Assembly (NCBI GenBank): GCA_900095095.1
Contig: FMBT01000415.1
Location: forward strand, 59,889 to 123,888
DNA: 64,000 nucleotides
Source of the DNA: Fragilariopsis cylindrus CCMP1102
Taxonomy: Eukaryota > Bacillariophyta > Bacillariophyceae > Bacillariales > Bacillariaceae
Direction of reading: 5' to 3'
The notes under the pieces were generated by a model, which saw nothing but the letters and a program-made list of their open reading frames with translations, had not been told where the DNA came from and did not search any database. The first letter of the stretch is position 1. Each line of letters opens with the position of its first letter. Positions 1 through 11,744 of the stretch are shown here, piece by piece. The position numbers were made by a program, and so were the translations under genes.

Positions 1-1
1 A

Positions 2-820
2 GATGAACGTGCCATGGAGGGCGGTGTAGTCAAGTATCCTTTCAGCTCTCACCAAGTCCAACAGACCAATATGAAAAATCCATATGATGATGACGCATCA
101 GCCTACTCAAGAAGTTCAAGAAACTCCCATCGCAGTAAGGGGAAAAATGCCGATCTAGATTCGGAGGAAGAATTTGACGAAGATGAACAAGATGTAAGAA
201 CGTATAGGCAAAAGGCAGCCGCCGTCACGACGTCTATGATATGTGTTGCAGTCGGTCTAGCTTGTGCGGAAAATTTTCTATATGTCTTCTTGCTGGGCGG
301 TACTGGAGATATGGAAGACGGTGCTTCGGCGATGGATGGATATCTCCAGGAATGGATAGTCTTATTCTTTCGGTCCGTTTTTCCTGTACATGCCCTCGCA
401 GCCGCCATGCAGAGTGTTAACATGATTCGAAAATTCGTCGAGACAGAAGATATCAACGGACATCGAATTGGTGTGGGTCGAATCATCCTCCCTGCTGTTA
501 TTATGCACGGAAGTTTTGATGCTGTTCTACTTGGTATAAACTTCTTTATAGAAACCTCATGGGACGATTACATGAATGAAAATGATGGTGAGGTCGCTGA
601 GGGAGACTCATCTCCATACAATCCAGTTCTAGTTAATATCATAGCCTGGTTGAGTATCGTTTTGGTTATGTTAGTTGGGTTTCTATGGTACTACAATGAG
701 AATCGGAGTCAAAGATTGCGATTAATTGAGCTAGAAGAACGGGAAAAAGCAAACCAGGCAGGATCTTCAGGGTATAAAAGCCCTAAAGCACCCCATGTTT
801 CTGACGTCGAACTTGTTTGA
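2..820 (+). CDS. PrsW-like intramembrane protease family protein, 3' part
   Basis: The frame is open to the left edge of the window, so the first ATG (base 14) is probably internal and the gene starts upstream. The visible protein is about 270 residues. After an acidic, Ser-rich loop come hydrophobic segments carrying motifs of the PrsW/CAAX-like membrane protease superfamily: GLACAENFLY, then FRSVFPVHALAAAMQ, then MHGSFDAVL. The Glu, the Arg/His pair and the final His-x3-Asp are the residues that bind metal or catalyse in that family. A last membrane span (about residues 205-225) is followed by a charged cytosolic tail. PrsW proteins cleave membrane-anchored substrates in bacteria; the role in diatoms is unknown. 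The usual EExxK motif of the first catalytic helix is not seen here and may lie off-window. The family call is good, the substrate unknown. Confidence 0.65.
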   Translation, partial: DERAMEGGVVKYPFSSHQVQQTNMKNPYDDDASAYSRSSRNSHRSKGKNADLDSEEEFDEDEQDVRTYRQKAAAVTTSMICVAVGLACAENFLYVFLLGGTGDMEDGASAMDGYLQEWIVLFFRSVFPVHALAAAMQSVNMIRKFVETEDINGHRIGVGRIILPAVIMHGSFDAVLLGINFFIETSWDDYMNENDGEVAEGDSSPYNPVLVNIIAWLSIVLVMLVGFLWYYNENRSQRLRLIELEEREKANQAGSSGYKSPKAPHVSDVELV

Positions 821-1054
821 AATAGCTAGCTGAAAAAATCTTATTAAGCCATTGCACATTGAGAAATCATTTTTTTAGATACTAAGGTTTATTATAAAGT
901 ACAGTATTACGTAAGTGATATTTAGCTAAATTAGAAGATAATTTGTGCGTATCTGTGAGAAATCAAAATAGATTTGCCCCTAGCTGTCTTGGGATTTTTT
1001 TATTTTATTTTAGATAAGTTCATTTGCATACATCAATTATTGTCGGGGAATTAT

Positions 1055-1957
1055 TTATTCTTTGGACACTGGTGGATCAGAAACAAATCTTGAGGTAAAA
1101 TCACCATCAAAATCTAATCGGCATGAATCTTTCTTACCAAATACGAATCGGTTACCAGAAACAACTTTATATACTGTTTCTCGTAAAAATGAAGGTGTGT
1201 TCTGTCCTATCTTTCCCACGACCTGTAACTTCGGTAGATCGAGTTCTGCCAATATATTAGATACAGCCTCAGAAGAATAGTATGCTGTTGTAGGTGTTAC
1301 CAAAACGATATCGGCGGTTGTTATTGGATCCTGTCCCTCTCGAAGGAGAAGACTTTTTGCGACATTGGATTGTAATGATGCGAAACGGAATTTTCCCGTT
1401 TCGTCATGATCGATTACGAAATTAGCAGCATCATTACAAAGATTACAAACACCATCAAATAAAACGATCGGTTTCGAATGTGGATGTATTTTTTGTTGGT
1501 CTTTACTATTATTCTTGTTATCATCCTCGTTGTCGTTGTCGTCATCAGCCTCACTACTACTTGTAGTGTCAATGGAAGTATCGAATACGTAACTAGAAAT
1601 AGATTTCCAATAATTGTTGTTGTCGTTATCATCGGTTGCTGACGACGAATCACCATCCTTTTCGTAAATATCTGTTTGGGAAAGATGAAGCATATTATCC
1701 AATACTACTTTCGTTGTTGCATGAGCTGTTGTTGTGATTCTTGTAGAAGGAACCGTAAAAGATTCCACTACTGATATACCTTGTGTCATCAAACACAGGG
1801 ATACTACTAGTACTGTTACGGAAAATAAGTTTAGTAGCAGTATTCCTCGATGATACTTCTTCGTATGAGTAAACGCGGATGTCGTTGTTGTCGATTTCAT
1901 CATTGTTTCGCTATTATCGACTTCCAACGTAGCTGCTTCTCTTTTTGAATGAATCAT
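1055..1957 (-). CDS. DCC-family thiol-disulfide oxidoreductase (DUF393), probably plastid-targeted
   Basis: A protein of 300 residues if read from the ATG at 1957; the frame stays open a little further upstream but has no ATG there. A hydrophobic segment (about residues 38-62) ends in VVESFTVPS, which resembles a diatom signal peptide with a Phe at the plastid transit-peptide cleavage site. An Asp/Asn-rich linker of about 80 residues follows. The C-terminal half has the DCC signature LFDGVCNLCNDAANFVIDHD, with the Cys-x2-Cys pair of thioredoxin-like redox proteins, and the conserved FRFASLQS and YYSSEAVSNIL segments. The family is named for its Asp-Cys-Cys residues; its physiological substrate is not established. 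The gene is unbroken and convergent with the gene to its left. Confidence 0.85.
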   Translation of the reverse strand: MIHSKREAATLEVDNSETMMKSTTTTSAFTHTKKYHRGILLLNLFSVTVLVVSLCLMTQGISVVESFTVPSTRITTTAHATTKVVLDNMLHLSQTDIYEKDGDSSSATDDNDNNNYWKSISSYVFDTSIDTTSSSEADDDNDNEDDNKNNSKDQQKIHPHSKPIVLFDGVCNLCNDAANFVIDHDETGKFRFASLQSNVAKSLLLREGQDPITTADIVLVTPTTAYYSSEAVSNILAELDLPKLQVVGKIGQNTPSFLRETVYKVVSGNRFVFGKKDSCRLDFDGDFTSRFVSDPPVSKE

Positions 1958-2760
1958 TTTTTTCAAATTTAAATAATCATTGGTCGTTCGTATTGACAAC
2001 TTGATATGAATATTATTTTATGTGTATATATAAGTAAATCAATTATACTTGTGTATGAATGAAGTATGAAGTCGATAGGACAGAGGAAAGGGGAAGGTAC
2101 GCACAGTATGAGACGATGTGAAGTTATCGCCGCTTGGCTTTGCCTACATTATTTATGTGGTGCCGATCATCATACAGTACACCCCGGTCTAATTATTCAT
2201 TCATTTATTTATTGTTGTGTGTAAAGCATGTTCTTCTTGTATGTGTGGCGAAATTATGTGGTAACGTTACTGTGTATTGGAAACCTTCACTCCAATTGTG
2301 TCGATTACTAATACTGTAGGGTTAGGGAGTTCAGTCCTGAACGGACGACGGACAGATTTAATGGTAAACCCCCTTTTTATTCATTATTAGGGGTCATAAA
2401 TTATTTGGTACCTCTGTTTTTATGCGCATTATTTACCGGAACGTCTGATTTACGTAATACCACGTCATGAAAGTCTTGCACAATAATTCTAAATCAATAA
2501 CGATATCCGAAAGCATGTCTTTTTCAAGCAAAACCTGGAACCCATCGGCATGCTGACCACGTCGGTTTCTTCGTACAGTAAAGAAAGCGAAAACGTCGAT
2601 GTTCTTTGAACCAACAACAACTTCTTTTTTTTCTGAAAATCTGCCGATGTACGAAAGGATTGATTATTTCTTTTAGACACAATTATAGCAAGGTCCTAAT
2701 ATTTGATCCGATACATACAAGCAAATAGGTACAATTAATTTCTGTACAAGTGTGGTGAAG
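1958..2760. other. Intergenic, divergent promoter region
   Basis: Lies between the start of the DCC gene (reading left) and the start of the desaturase (reading right), so it should hold both promoters. It is AT-rich and has several short open frames with no family resemblance. No RNA gene or repeat was recognised. Confidence 0.5.
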
Positions 2761-4142
2761 ATGAAGTATTGTTTTGTTAACAATGGTTGTCCGTCACAAT
2801 CGGTGTTGCTATGTCTATTCGTTGCTGTATTTGTAGCACGGACTGAAATCGCTCATTCCTTTTCTGTACCGGCACATACACATACTCATACTCATAAACA
2901 TACGAGTAGTACCTATACAAGTACAACAACCAAATACAACGGAATTGGAAGAAATAATGTTGCATTAAAGGTCGCAACTGGGATGATTGCTCCTCCTCCT
3001 GTCTTGGAGGACGAAACCAAAACTAGTAGTATTAAAACGACAAATGAAAAAAATAACGATCTATTATCGTATGATAAAGAAGGATATCCAAAACTTGGAT
3101 CGATTATGAAGGCATTACCGGATGAAGTCTTCCAAGTTAGTACAAAAACATCTTTATTTTATTTCGCTATCGATTCTATTGCAGTTATTGCTAGCATCGG
3201 ATTGTTACACGGAGTCGTTACATCGAACATATACCACTCTTTAGCATTGTGGCAACAAGCTCTTACTGTGGCACCGTTCCAATTATTGGCAGGATTTGCT
3301 ATGTGGTGCCAGTGGTGCATCGGTCATGATGCAGGACATTCATTAATATCAAAAAAATACAAATGGTTAAATAATTTTGTTGGCGAAATATCACATTCAA
3401 TGTTCTGCCTAACACCGTTCGTACCATGGCAAATGTCACATCGAAAACATCATATAAATCATAATCATGTCGAGAAGGATTATAGTCATCAATGGTTCGT
3501 GAGAGAAAACAAAGATGAAATGGTATGGTGGATGAAAGCTAGTCATGCAACAAGAAATATTCAACTTCCTATACTATACTTCGTATACCTAATGGTGGGC
3601 GTACCAGATGGAGGACATGTTATACCATTTTATGGTCGTCTTTGGGAGGATCAAACACTTAGAACTAAATTCCGTGGACTATTATCATCGTGTTTATCAA
3701 TAGCAACAGCGGGTTCACTTTGGAATGGATGGGAACAGCTGATTTTAGTGTTGTTTGTATGGTCCCATGGATGGTTATGTCATTTTGGTTGTTCATGGTA
3801 ACGTACCTGCAACATCATAGTGAGGAAGGTAAATTATACACAGACAAGACACATACATTCGTAAAGGGTGCATTTGAAACTGTTGATCGATCGTATGGAA
3901 AATGGACGAATAAATTATCACATCATATGATGGATGGACATGTTATGCATCATTTATTTTTTGAAAAGGTACCACATTATCAATTAGAAAAGGCAACGAA
4001 ATCCTTAACGGCAGTATTACAAAAAGAAGATCGAATGGATTTATACAAATCAATTGAAACAAAATCATACACAAAAGAAATTGTGAAGCAATTCAATGAC
4101 AACTGGTTCTTTGTGAACGAAAAACAAATTATAAGGGAGTAG
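2761..4142 (+). CDS. Plastid-type fatty acid desaturase (omega-3/Delta12 class), one frameshift
   Basis: A membrane di-iron desaturase. The N-terminus is a signal peptide ending AHSFSVPA, followed by a His/Thr-rich stretch, as in diatom plastid precursors. The three histidine boxes are present in order: GHDAGH, then HRKHH in the context NHNHVEKDY, then HVMHHLFFEKVPHY. The second and third box contexts resemble omega-3 (FAD3/7/8) enzymes more than omega-6, but specificity cannot be decided here. Boxes 1 and 2 are in one frame that stops at 3801. Box 3 is in another frame that continues to 4142. The best join is one missing base near 3727-3732 (GG versus GGG): it keeps the predicted membrane span and makes the total length 461 codons. 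A 59-nt intron (3690-3748) would also restore the frame but would remove that span. ATG 2761 was preferred to the GTG at 2752. Confidence 0.85.
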
Positions 4143-4253
4143 GTACTGTACTTGTAAAGGTCTCATTATTTTACATATATAATTATTTCTTTCTTTAACC
4201 GTCAAAGATTACATTTTTATTTGTTTCTGGAGTCTATAAAAGTGCCAGTCGAA

Positions 4254-7200
4254 TCATCCCTTTTCTTCGTCCAATGATGAAGTCGGTATATCTTCATGAT
4301 TGGAAGGTAAATCGTCTTGAATCTCCTGCATACTGGTAGGACAAGACTCCTCGATCATCTGTAATCCTACCTTTCCATCACTATCACCTTCCCCTTCGCA
4401 ACTATGTGATTCTTTCATCAAAGACTCATTCTCTTCCAAACGGTTGGCTCTTTCCGATTTGGCACGCTTTAACTGTTTTTTCAACAATCTAATCTCCTCG
4501 CATAGCTCCTTTTTCGTCTTGGTTGTAATTATTCTTTCAGTCTCTTGACTCTTGTTGTCATTTAAGTTGAATTCAGTCGATCTAGAACTAGACGAAAAAT
4601 TTGTGTAAGATGACATACGACTTGTACGCCCTGAGGCTCCAGCCCCGTTTTGCCTTTTCGATTTGAAGCTTCCGATGATACATTATCTTTGGAACAAACA
4701 TGAGCAACAGTATAGCACAAACTGCAACAAAAATAATCCCACTTGATACAAAAACCATAGCATTGGGATTATCCATTGCGATAAACAGGATAGGTCCACC
4801 TATGAAGACGACAAGCACTATAGATATTAAAGCCTTGAATATGTATTGAGACTCAGCAAACTCAGTGGCAATATTTCGGGCTCTCCAACATTCAAATATC
4901 GCGACAATCACGCTCGATAGATTCAAAAGACTGAGTGGTATAAGGTAGTAAAGGGTACCATTCATTGCTGCACAATATCCATGGGTCTCTTCTGGCTGGC
5001 CAAACTCGTCAACTTTAACAACCTCAATCTCATACGTTAAGGGATGTAGTGCCGCCATGAGAGATAGTAATATTATGTTCAAAGATACCAGTACGACCAC
5101 AGGTATGACGTGTCTCGTACGGTCACTTAATCCTTGAATAGCGGTTGCATTCTGCATTAATAAATTAATACGATGCGTCTTCGAAACAATTGAGGAGAAA
5201 ACAATAGCGAAACCAATAAAAGCTAGCCAAACCGTTGCATTGCATGCGATAGTGCATCCATTTGTGTCGGCAATTTCTTTATCGAATTGGAGAGGTATTA
5301 TGGCGGTTGCCATCAAAAGCAACCTCCACAGATGAGATACAAAAAGAACGGCTGGCTAGCCAGAAAATTCTTGTACTTCGACGGTACCATGTCCACAGAG
5401 CAAATCCAATAGATAACAGAATTCCACTTGCGCACAATATGCATGCAATAGCCCGTACCCAAGATTGGATTGGATTCGAATCCAATGCAGGTGCCGGTAT
5501 TCCCAGAGATGGTTTGGTTGTGCCATCGTTGAATAGTAGGGTACGATCGGCGTCCAAGTCCCGTTGAAATACTGATCTGTCAATACCGAATTGAATTTAC
5601 CATGATATTCCCAGTTTCTGGATCGATTCGTTCTTCTTCAACAAAGTTTGTTAGAGTGTAGAATGTGCTGGATGGCATTCTGGTTCCCGTCATCGGATCA
5701 AGAATGACATTACCCGATACTCCCTGAAACCCTGGGTAGTTGACGATGTGTTGTACAAATCGTCCCCCGTCAACATCAAATCGTCCCTCCTAATGGCGTC
5801 ACACGCGGCCAGTCCAAGGAGAATAGCAGCATCGTAGAAGAACATTGCGTAGTCGAATTGGATTGGATCCAGAAACGACTTACTGTCGTAGTAAGGAGTC
5901 TGGTCAAAATCCGGGATGATCCTACTCAGATAGCGGAAGTCATTGCACTATCCTTCAAGGCACGTATGCTAGATGCGAACGCCGGATATTTGCCACCCAC
6001 CATGGCAGAGGATCTATAGAAGAAAGAATGTTTGAAAAATGATGAGAAACAATCTGATTAAAGTTCAATTCCTTTCTTTGTTCGGAGATGTAGATTATGT
6101 CAAAGAAGATACCAACTACAAACTTAACTCACTTCAACATACCCGTTCCTCTATACGCCAATTGCAAAGAAGAGCCCTTTTCAAATTCACGATCATTTAG
6201 AACACCAGAAAAGAGATCAGAAAAAAGCCAATTATGTTCTCCGTCTCCTGCTACTCCCATCCGTGATGCTTCCATCATGATTTTGTCGTAATAGGAAAAC
6301 AATACGATACAAAAAATGTGATTGTATTTTGATGCTTTTATAAACGCGATTGCACCTCGATTGTCTCATCGTCAGCGGTCTCATCTATTGGAATTTGAAC
6401 AATTGTCATATTTGGTGCAAGCTTCGTTGCCGCATTTTTTAATGCTCGAACGTACGAGTTACCAAATGAGTCATTGATATTCATTACAACCAAATGATCT
6501 AGTCCTAATGTCTCGTCGAAGTATTCAATGATTGCCTCTGCAACACCATCATCAGATGGTATCGTCCGAGCGAATTTCGGATACTGATCTTTGTCATCTA
6601 ACGCCGCACTGGTACTAGCACCAGATATTTGAGGAAAACCGTATAGTCCCGTGACGATACTAGATGGACTAGAAACGGCGGATCGGAACGCTCCCAAAAC
6701 AGCACTGGGTAATCTCGTGCTATTATCATTATTGACTCTATATTGATTTGCTTCAGTGTATATCCTGGATTGAATTGTGTGTCTTGAAAGAAGAAAATTG
6801 AAAAAAGGGATTCAGATCGGGGAAAGCAATCAGAAGAAAAGGAAAAAAAGAAAAAATCATTACTGACAAACAATCGAATAATATTGTGTGAATAACATAT
6901 ATATAACATAACATCTATATTATAATAGAAAACCTACCAATATATTTTGTAGTAAAGCGGATACTACATCGTTGGTTCAGTCCGTCAACTTCTTCGACTA
7001 GAGTACCATTTCCCTGATTCAAATGATCAATCGCTAACGCAATTGCGATTGCAGCTTCGTACCCAAACACGAAATAACTGCTGGGACCACTATCACATCA
7101 TGAAGCGGCATGAGAGAGATGATATTACATAATGCAATGTTCTTAGTTGTATCGTCTTCCTCATCGTAGTAGTTCTGAACGACATCGAGTACACTTGCTT

Positions 7201-7267
7201 TTTCTCGTGGGATGATATCTGTTGTCTCACTCAACTCTTGCCATTTCCTTAACGAAGATAAAACCAT
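4254..7267 (-). CDS. Class C G-protein-coupled receptor, GABA-B receptor-like; 3 exons, multiple single-base frameshifts
   Basis: I read three exons: 7267-6938, 6782-6133 and 6013-4254, with introns of 155 and 119 nt and good GT/AG sites (GTAGGT, GTGAGT). Conceptually about 915 residues. The extracellular Venus-flytrap (ANF-receptor) half is recognisable by YEAAIAIALAIDHLN, SAVSSPSSIVTGLYGFPQIS, KFARTIPSDD, MNINDSFG, YDAAILLGLAACDAI and GVSGNVILDPMTGTR. The 7-transmembrane half starts at VRAIACILCASGILLSI and contains LYLICGGCF, the conserved CNATVWLAFIGFAIVFSS region and a late FVPKIMYHR. The tail (about 4254-4616) has a leucine-spaced coiled coil, as in GABA-B receptors, where it mediates dimerisation. 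At least nine single-base length changes break the frame, most of them one missing base in an A, T or G run. No signal peptide is visible at the ATG, so a 5' exon may be missing. Ligand unknown. Confidence 0.8.
6783..6937 (-). other. Intron 1 of the GABA-B-like receptor
   Basis: Bounded by GTAGGT and a TTTCAAG acceptor (phase 1). Joining the flanking exons gives KYI-DTQFNPGYTL, which fits the ligand-binding domain. The intron has stops in all frames. Confidence 0.7.
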
Positions 7268-7807
7268 TGTTGCAAAGTGCTACTACTATTAGTTTGATAA
7301 GTGTATGGACATAAATAAATAGAGCTATTATGCGACACATTGACGAAAGGAGAGGCTGTGCTCTAGCTAGCTAGCTGCGTGATGTACGATCGAAAAACTC
7401 CGAGAACAGTATATTGATTCATTGATTCATTGATTCCAATACCGATTGTCGTCTCATTATTTCGCGTACAGTAAAAAAATATTACAACTGATTGTACGAC
7501 GCGTAATTGGTTAATTAACTAATTGCAATAAACAACAACTTGAAAATAGAAGCCCTTTCGTTTTTAGTAAGGAAAAGTACTAACTTTTTCAAATCTATTG
7601 GCGATAGAAGGGAGCTTGGTAATTAAAAAAATCTCATAAGTAGAAAGTAGAGCGACAATAATTAAACATATCATAGTACAACAAAAAATATCTACTGTAC
7701 TATCCTACAGTACAAACTGTACTACCTGTCATTTTATATTCGAATCCGTTGAACAACCAAAGGGGATGAAGCAGAATTTTAAATTACAAACATACACGGT
7801 ATAGAAC
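7268..7807. other. Intergenic, divergent promoter region
   Basis: Separates the receptor (left) from the transporter (right), which are transcribed away from each other. It contains a short tandem TTGATTCA repeat (about 7413-7433) and a cluster of TACAGTA/GTACTAC palindromes (about 7680-7725). Nothing else was recognised. Confidence 0.5.
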
Positions 7808-9893
7808 ATGTCATATAATGAACGAGAAGAAAAAAAATCATCCAAGAATAGAATTAAATTCGCTCCTCTGGAGATGGAGGACCGTTTTATTGATGGAGAT
7901 CATCATGACGAGTTCGACTATACTAAATCAGACGACACAACAAATAACAAGGGCAAGCAACATGATGATATATCCACCACAACTGCTAGTACTGCAGCTA
8001 TGGAAAACGCGGGAACAGGAGGACCATCATCATCAGTAGATCCGCATGCACATGGTCTAGGTGGAGACTTAAAATCTGCTATACTGGGTATAGTAAAAGG
8101 AATGGTAGGACCAGCGATTTTATATTTGCCACACGGATTTGCTCAAGCTGGATGGGTCATTGCTGTACCAATGTTGTTCGCTTCAACTGCATTGTATTTA
8201 GCCAGTAGTGCATCATTGTTGGAATGTTGGAAGGTCGAAACGACAAATAATAAAAGAATGTCGGAACGAGGAGGAGACGATAATAATAATAATGGAGTAA
8301 TACTGATACTTCTGGTACAAGTACCATCAGAGGAGGAGAAGAAGAAACAAATAACACAGTAATAGAAATGAAAGAACTTAGGAAGAGTAATAGCCATAAT
8401 TTCAGTGGTGAAAAATTCGAGAATGAGTACTCGACGGTGGAGCACTTATCGCTGCCGGTATAAGTAGCACTGCTGCTACCGCTACTGCAACTTTCACAAC
8501 AGCTTCATATCCACATCTTGCATACAAAGCATATGGTCCAAGAGGAGAAACTATAGTAAAGATTGGAATCGCTGCAAGTGAGTACAGGACTGTAATCTTT
8601 ACTGTGCGCTTTTCCTAAAGTATGTGTATGACTGTTCTTTACTTTACTTATACTGGATTGTAATAAACTGAATTGTATAGTTTCACTCGAATAAACCGAT
8701 TATCTCTTCCTATACGCACTAACCAACCACTTTTTTTATTATATTCTGAATCAAATTATGCATTCATTCTCTTCTTTTCCATACAACGGCGTAATGAATG
8801 ACAACGATTTTCAGTGCAGTCAGGAGTTTGCCTAACATACCTCATATTTGTCCCACAAAATATGAAGAGTAGCGTTCGATTCTTATTCAATATAGATATA
8901 TCAACATCCATCTTTTTGTGGGCGATGGTTATCGTTCAAATTCCTTTGAGTTGGATTCGCGATATTCGTCACTTGACAGTTACAAACGCCCTTGCCAATG
9001 CTCTTATAATGTACGGTCTAATAACATGTTTAGTATTCGCTTTTGAAAATGCTATCGTGCCTTATGAGGAAGTACAACAACAAGATGATGAAGGAGAAGA
9101 TGAAAATGTCTACGAATACACTGACCGAGGCCCATTAGCTTCAATTTTATACAAATTCTTCCACCTAAATCCATTCAACAGTGATGGTTGGTTTTTGTTT
9201 ATTGGAACGAGTGTACTTCTATTCGAAGGTTCCATTACGCTTTTGATTCCACTCCAAGAGGCGGTGGCTGCTCCCCACGATCGCCAATATTTTCCCCAAA
9301 TGTACCCGAATGTTATATTGTGTATTATTTGGTTTTATACATTTTTCGGTATATTTTGCTGGATGTCCTTCGGTGATGATGTCCACACAGTCATGACAAC
9401 ATCGCTACCAAATACCAATTTAGCTACAACGGTTCAACTGGCCTACAGCGTGGCCGTTATGTTAACCTTTCCCCTCCAAAATTTTCCCTCCCTGGAGATT
9501 GCCTGCACCGCAATTGCGTCGGTCTTACAAAGAGCGTCCACAACAGTTACGGTCCAAAGTAGTAATATGTTCATAATCAGAATACTACGAATACTACAAC
9601 GTCGAGAAGTTTTATCGTCGTTGTTGGTAGTTTTACTGGGACTGGTCGCAATTATAACCATGGAACGCTTAGACAAGGTCGTAAGTTTGATGGGTGGTTT
9701 ATTGGGTTGTCCGTTGGCGTTCGTATTTCCGCCCTTGATACACAATAAACTTGCATTAGCGTTACCAGGATCCGGGAATGGTAGTGGCGGCTATTATTTG
9801 ACAGACAGACGACGAATGCAGAACAAAATTGTTGCATCTTTGGGATTCGGTGCCATGGTTGTGGCTACTGTTGCTACAATACTGAAATGGTAG
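7808..9893 (+). CDS. Amino acid/auxin permease (AAAP) family transporter, two exons, frameshifts in exon 1
   Basis: Exon 1 is 7808-8577 and exon 2 is 8815-9893, separated by a 237-nt intron with GTGAGT donor and TTTTCAG acceptor. The join reads GIAAMQSGVCLTYLIFVPQN, which matches the third membrane helix region of AAAP carriers. The first span carries the family hallmark GIVKGMVGPAILYLPHGFAQAGW. Exon 2 supplies the remaining helices, including FIGTSVLLFEGSITLLIPLQEA and the SFGDDVHTVMTTSLPNTN loop. The family moves neutral or cationic amino acids with protons or Na+; the substrate here is unknown. An Asn/Ser/Glu-rich loop after helix 2 (about 8260-8430) contains two single-base frame changes, one near 8303 and one near 8430. 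Outside this loop the frame is clean. About 616 residues after correction. Confidence 0.85.
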
Positions 9894-10119
9894 TTATTAT
9901 AGTGTGGTAATAAGGCAGTAATGATTTTCTTAATTGTACTAAAACAATACTAACTAAAAAATTTGAATAAAAATCTACAACCATTATTTATGGTTGATGT
10001 ATAATATATATCTTATTCGAATTCGAATGAATCGCATTAGCTAGCTATTCTTCTCCGTTAGCTCGTTGACTTTTCGGAATACCATCGTAATGCTCCTTTT
10101 TTATGGGGTACTACATTCC

Positions 10120-11744
10120 CTAAGTTTCCTCCTTCTTTTTCGTTTCAAATGCCGTTCTTGCAATATATACAATTGTACCATCGCGTCTCTCGATACATGT
10201 CCTCTGAAAAAAGGAAAAACAAATTACATCCAAGATCCCCTGTCACCTGGTAAACTAGTACCTTACCATCATCTCCGGCCGTATAGAAAGTTCCGGCAGG
10301 GCCTTTACACAAACTTCGAACGGCACCGTCGTGAACAATCGCGGAAAAGTAACTCAGTTGAATCAGAGGAGAGAATGCATCTTGGATTTTTGCTGTCGGT
10401 TCGAGATTACGAATGAACATTGTACCAGATTCCAATCCAAGTAACAAACATGGTTTGCCGTTACCATCACCGATCATCGTCATGGTTACAACTCCTTCTC
10501 CGTGATCTTCGCTGGCTACGCATTGACCGGTCACCCCATTCCATGCCTTAACGGTTCCGTCCAATGAACAGCTTAATACAAAATTACCGGCGGCGCTCTT
10601 AAAGTTGACTAAACCAGTGACGGCGTTGGTATGGCCTGGTCCGTTATTGGTTGGTTGACCACCCGTCGGTGATGACGGTGGTATCGGTTGTTGTGGACTA
10701 TTATTTTCGGGTGCCATAGTGATACAATGCTGGCACGGAGCTCCTGGTTGCTTCATATCCCATATCCGTATTGATCCATCCGTGCTGCACGACCACAGCA
10801 TTGTATCGACGACGGCTAATCCGGTAATTTCCCTCGCGTGTCCTAAAAGGTTTTGAGTCAATACAAATCCACCCTTGGGATTGGCCGCTGATGCCGCTTC
10901 GAAGGACCATAACTTTATCGAACCGTCTTTCGAACCGCTAAGAATTGTGTTTCCCTCCACCACGAGAAGTTTCTTGACGGCTGTCGGGTGTGCGTACGGG
11001 ATTAAATTCTGTTGCATATGAAATTCAAGAGGTGGCTCGTTGGGACTGGCTAAGTTCCAAGCGTGGACCATCCCCACCGTCACTTCTGGAAGAGATTTAG
11101 AGATCCCCTCGAAGCCACAAAACAAAAAGTTAGATGCAACGACAAGCGATTCGACCGCTCCTCCCATTTGGTGTTCGAATTCCTGAACGAAGCTATTGGA
11201 TTGAGTGTTGAAACTCCAAAGTCTCCAGAATCCATCTTTGCCGCCGGTGAATATTTTTACATTGCCACCACTATCCCAAATAGCAAGCGAGGTTACGGCG
11301 TACGTAGAACCTCCTCCATGGCTGTTATTGTTGTTGTTGTAGTTGTTGTACCCATTGCTATTGTTCTGGTTATTGGATTGTGGCGAAGATGCATTGATCG
11401 TTGCGTGCAATTTTATAACATGAGCAAATGGACAACTATTGTTTGAACAATTTAAAGATTGTGTAAAGGGCTTACAGATACTGATTAAGCCTCTGGGCAA
11501 TTTCTTATTAGGAGGACCACCATGGTGATTGCCTCCGGATTGATAGGAGGAGCGTCCACCACCACTACGTCCTCGTCCTCTGCTTCGTCCTCCTCCTCGC
11601 CCACCCGACGATCGACCTCCTCCTCCTCCTCCTCCACGACTGTTGTTACTTCTTCCTCCACCCGCCGCCGCCCCACGAACTATTGTTGCTATTGCTTCTA
11701 CCTCCGCCTCCGCCGCCGAAGCTATTTCCGCCGAATCCAGACAT
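10120..11744 (-). CDS. CCCH zinc finger-WD40 repeat protein, RGG-rich N-terminus
   Basis: Starts at ATG 11744 with a Gly/Arg/Ser-rich tract typical of RNA-binding RGG regions. This tract contains one frame change in a GGC/GGG run near 11670. A CCCH-type finger follows (C-x8-C-x4-C-x3-H in ICKPFTQSLNCSNNSCPFAH), then about six WD40 blades ending in motifs such as GSKDGSIKLWSF, STDGSIRIWDM, SLDGTVKAWNG and GDDGKVLVYQ. The arrangement matches ZFWD proteins of plants and algae, a nuclear or RNA-associated family with little functional data. The frame can be read through to 10145. A possible 43-nt intron (10246-10204, GTGACA...TTTTTCAG) would instead give a basic tail ending at 10120. I give the longer span but am unsure of the last exon. 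Confidence 0.8.
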
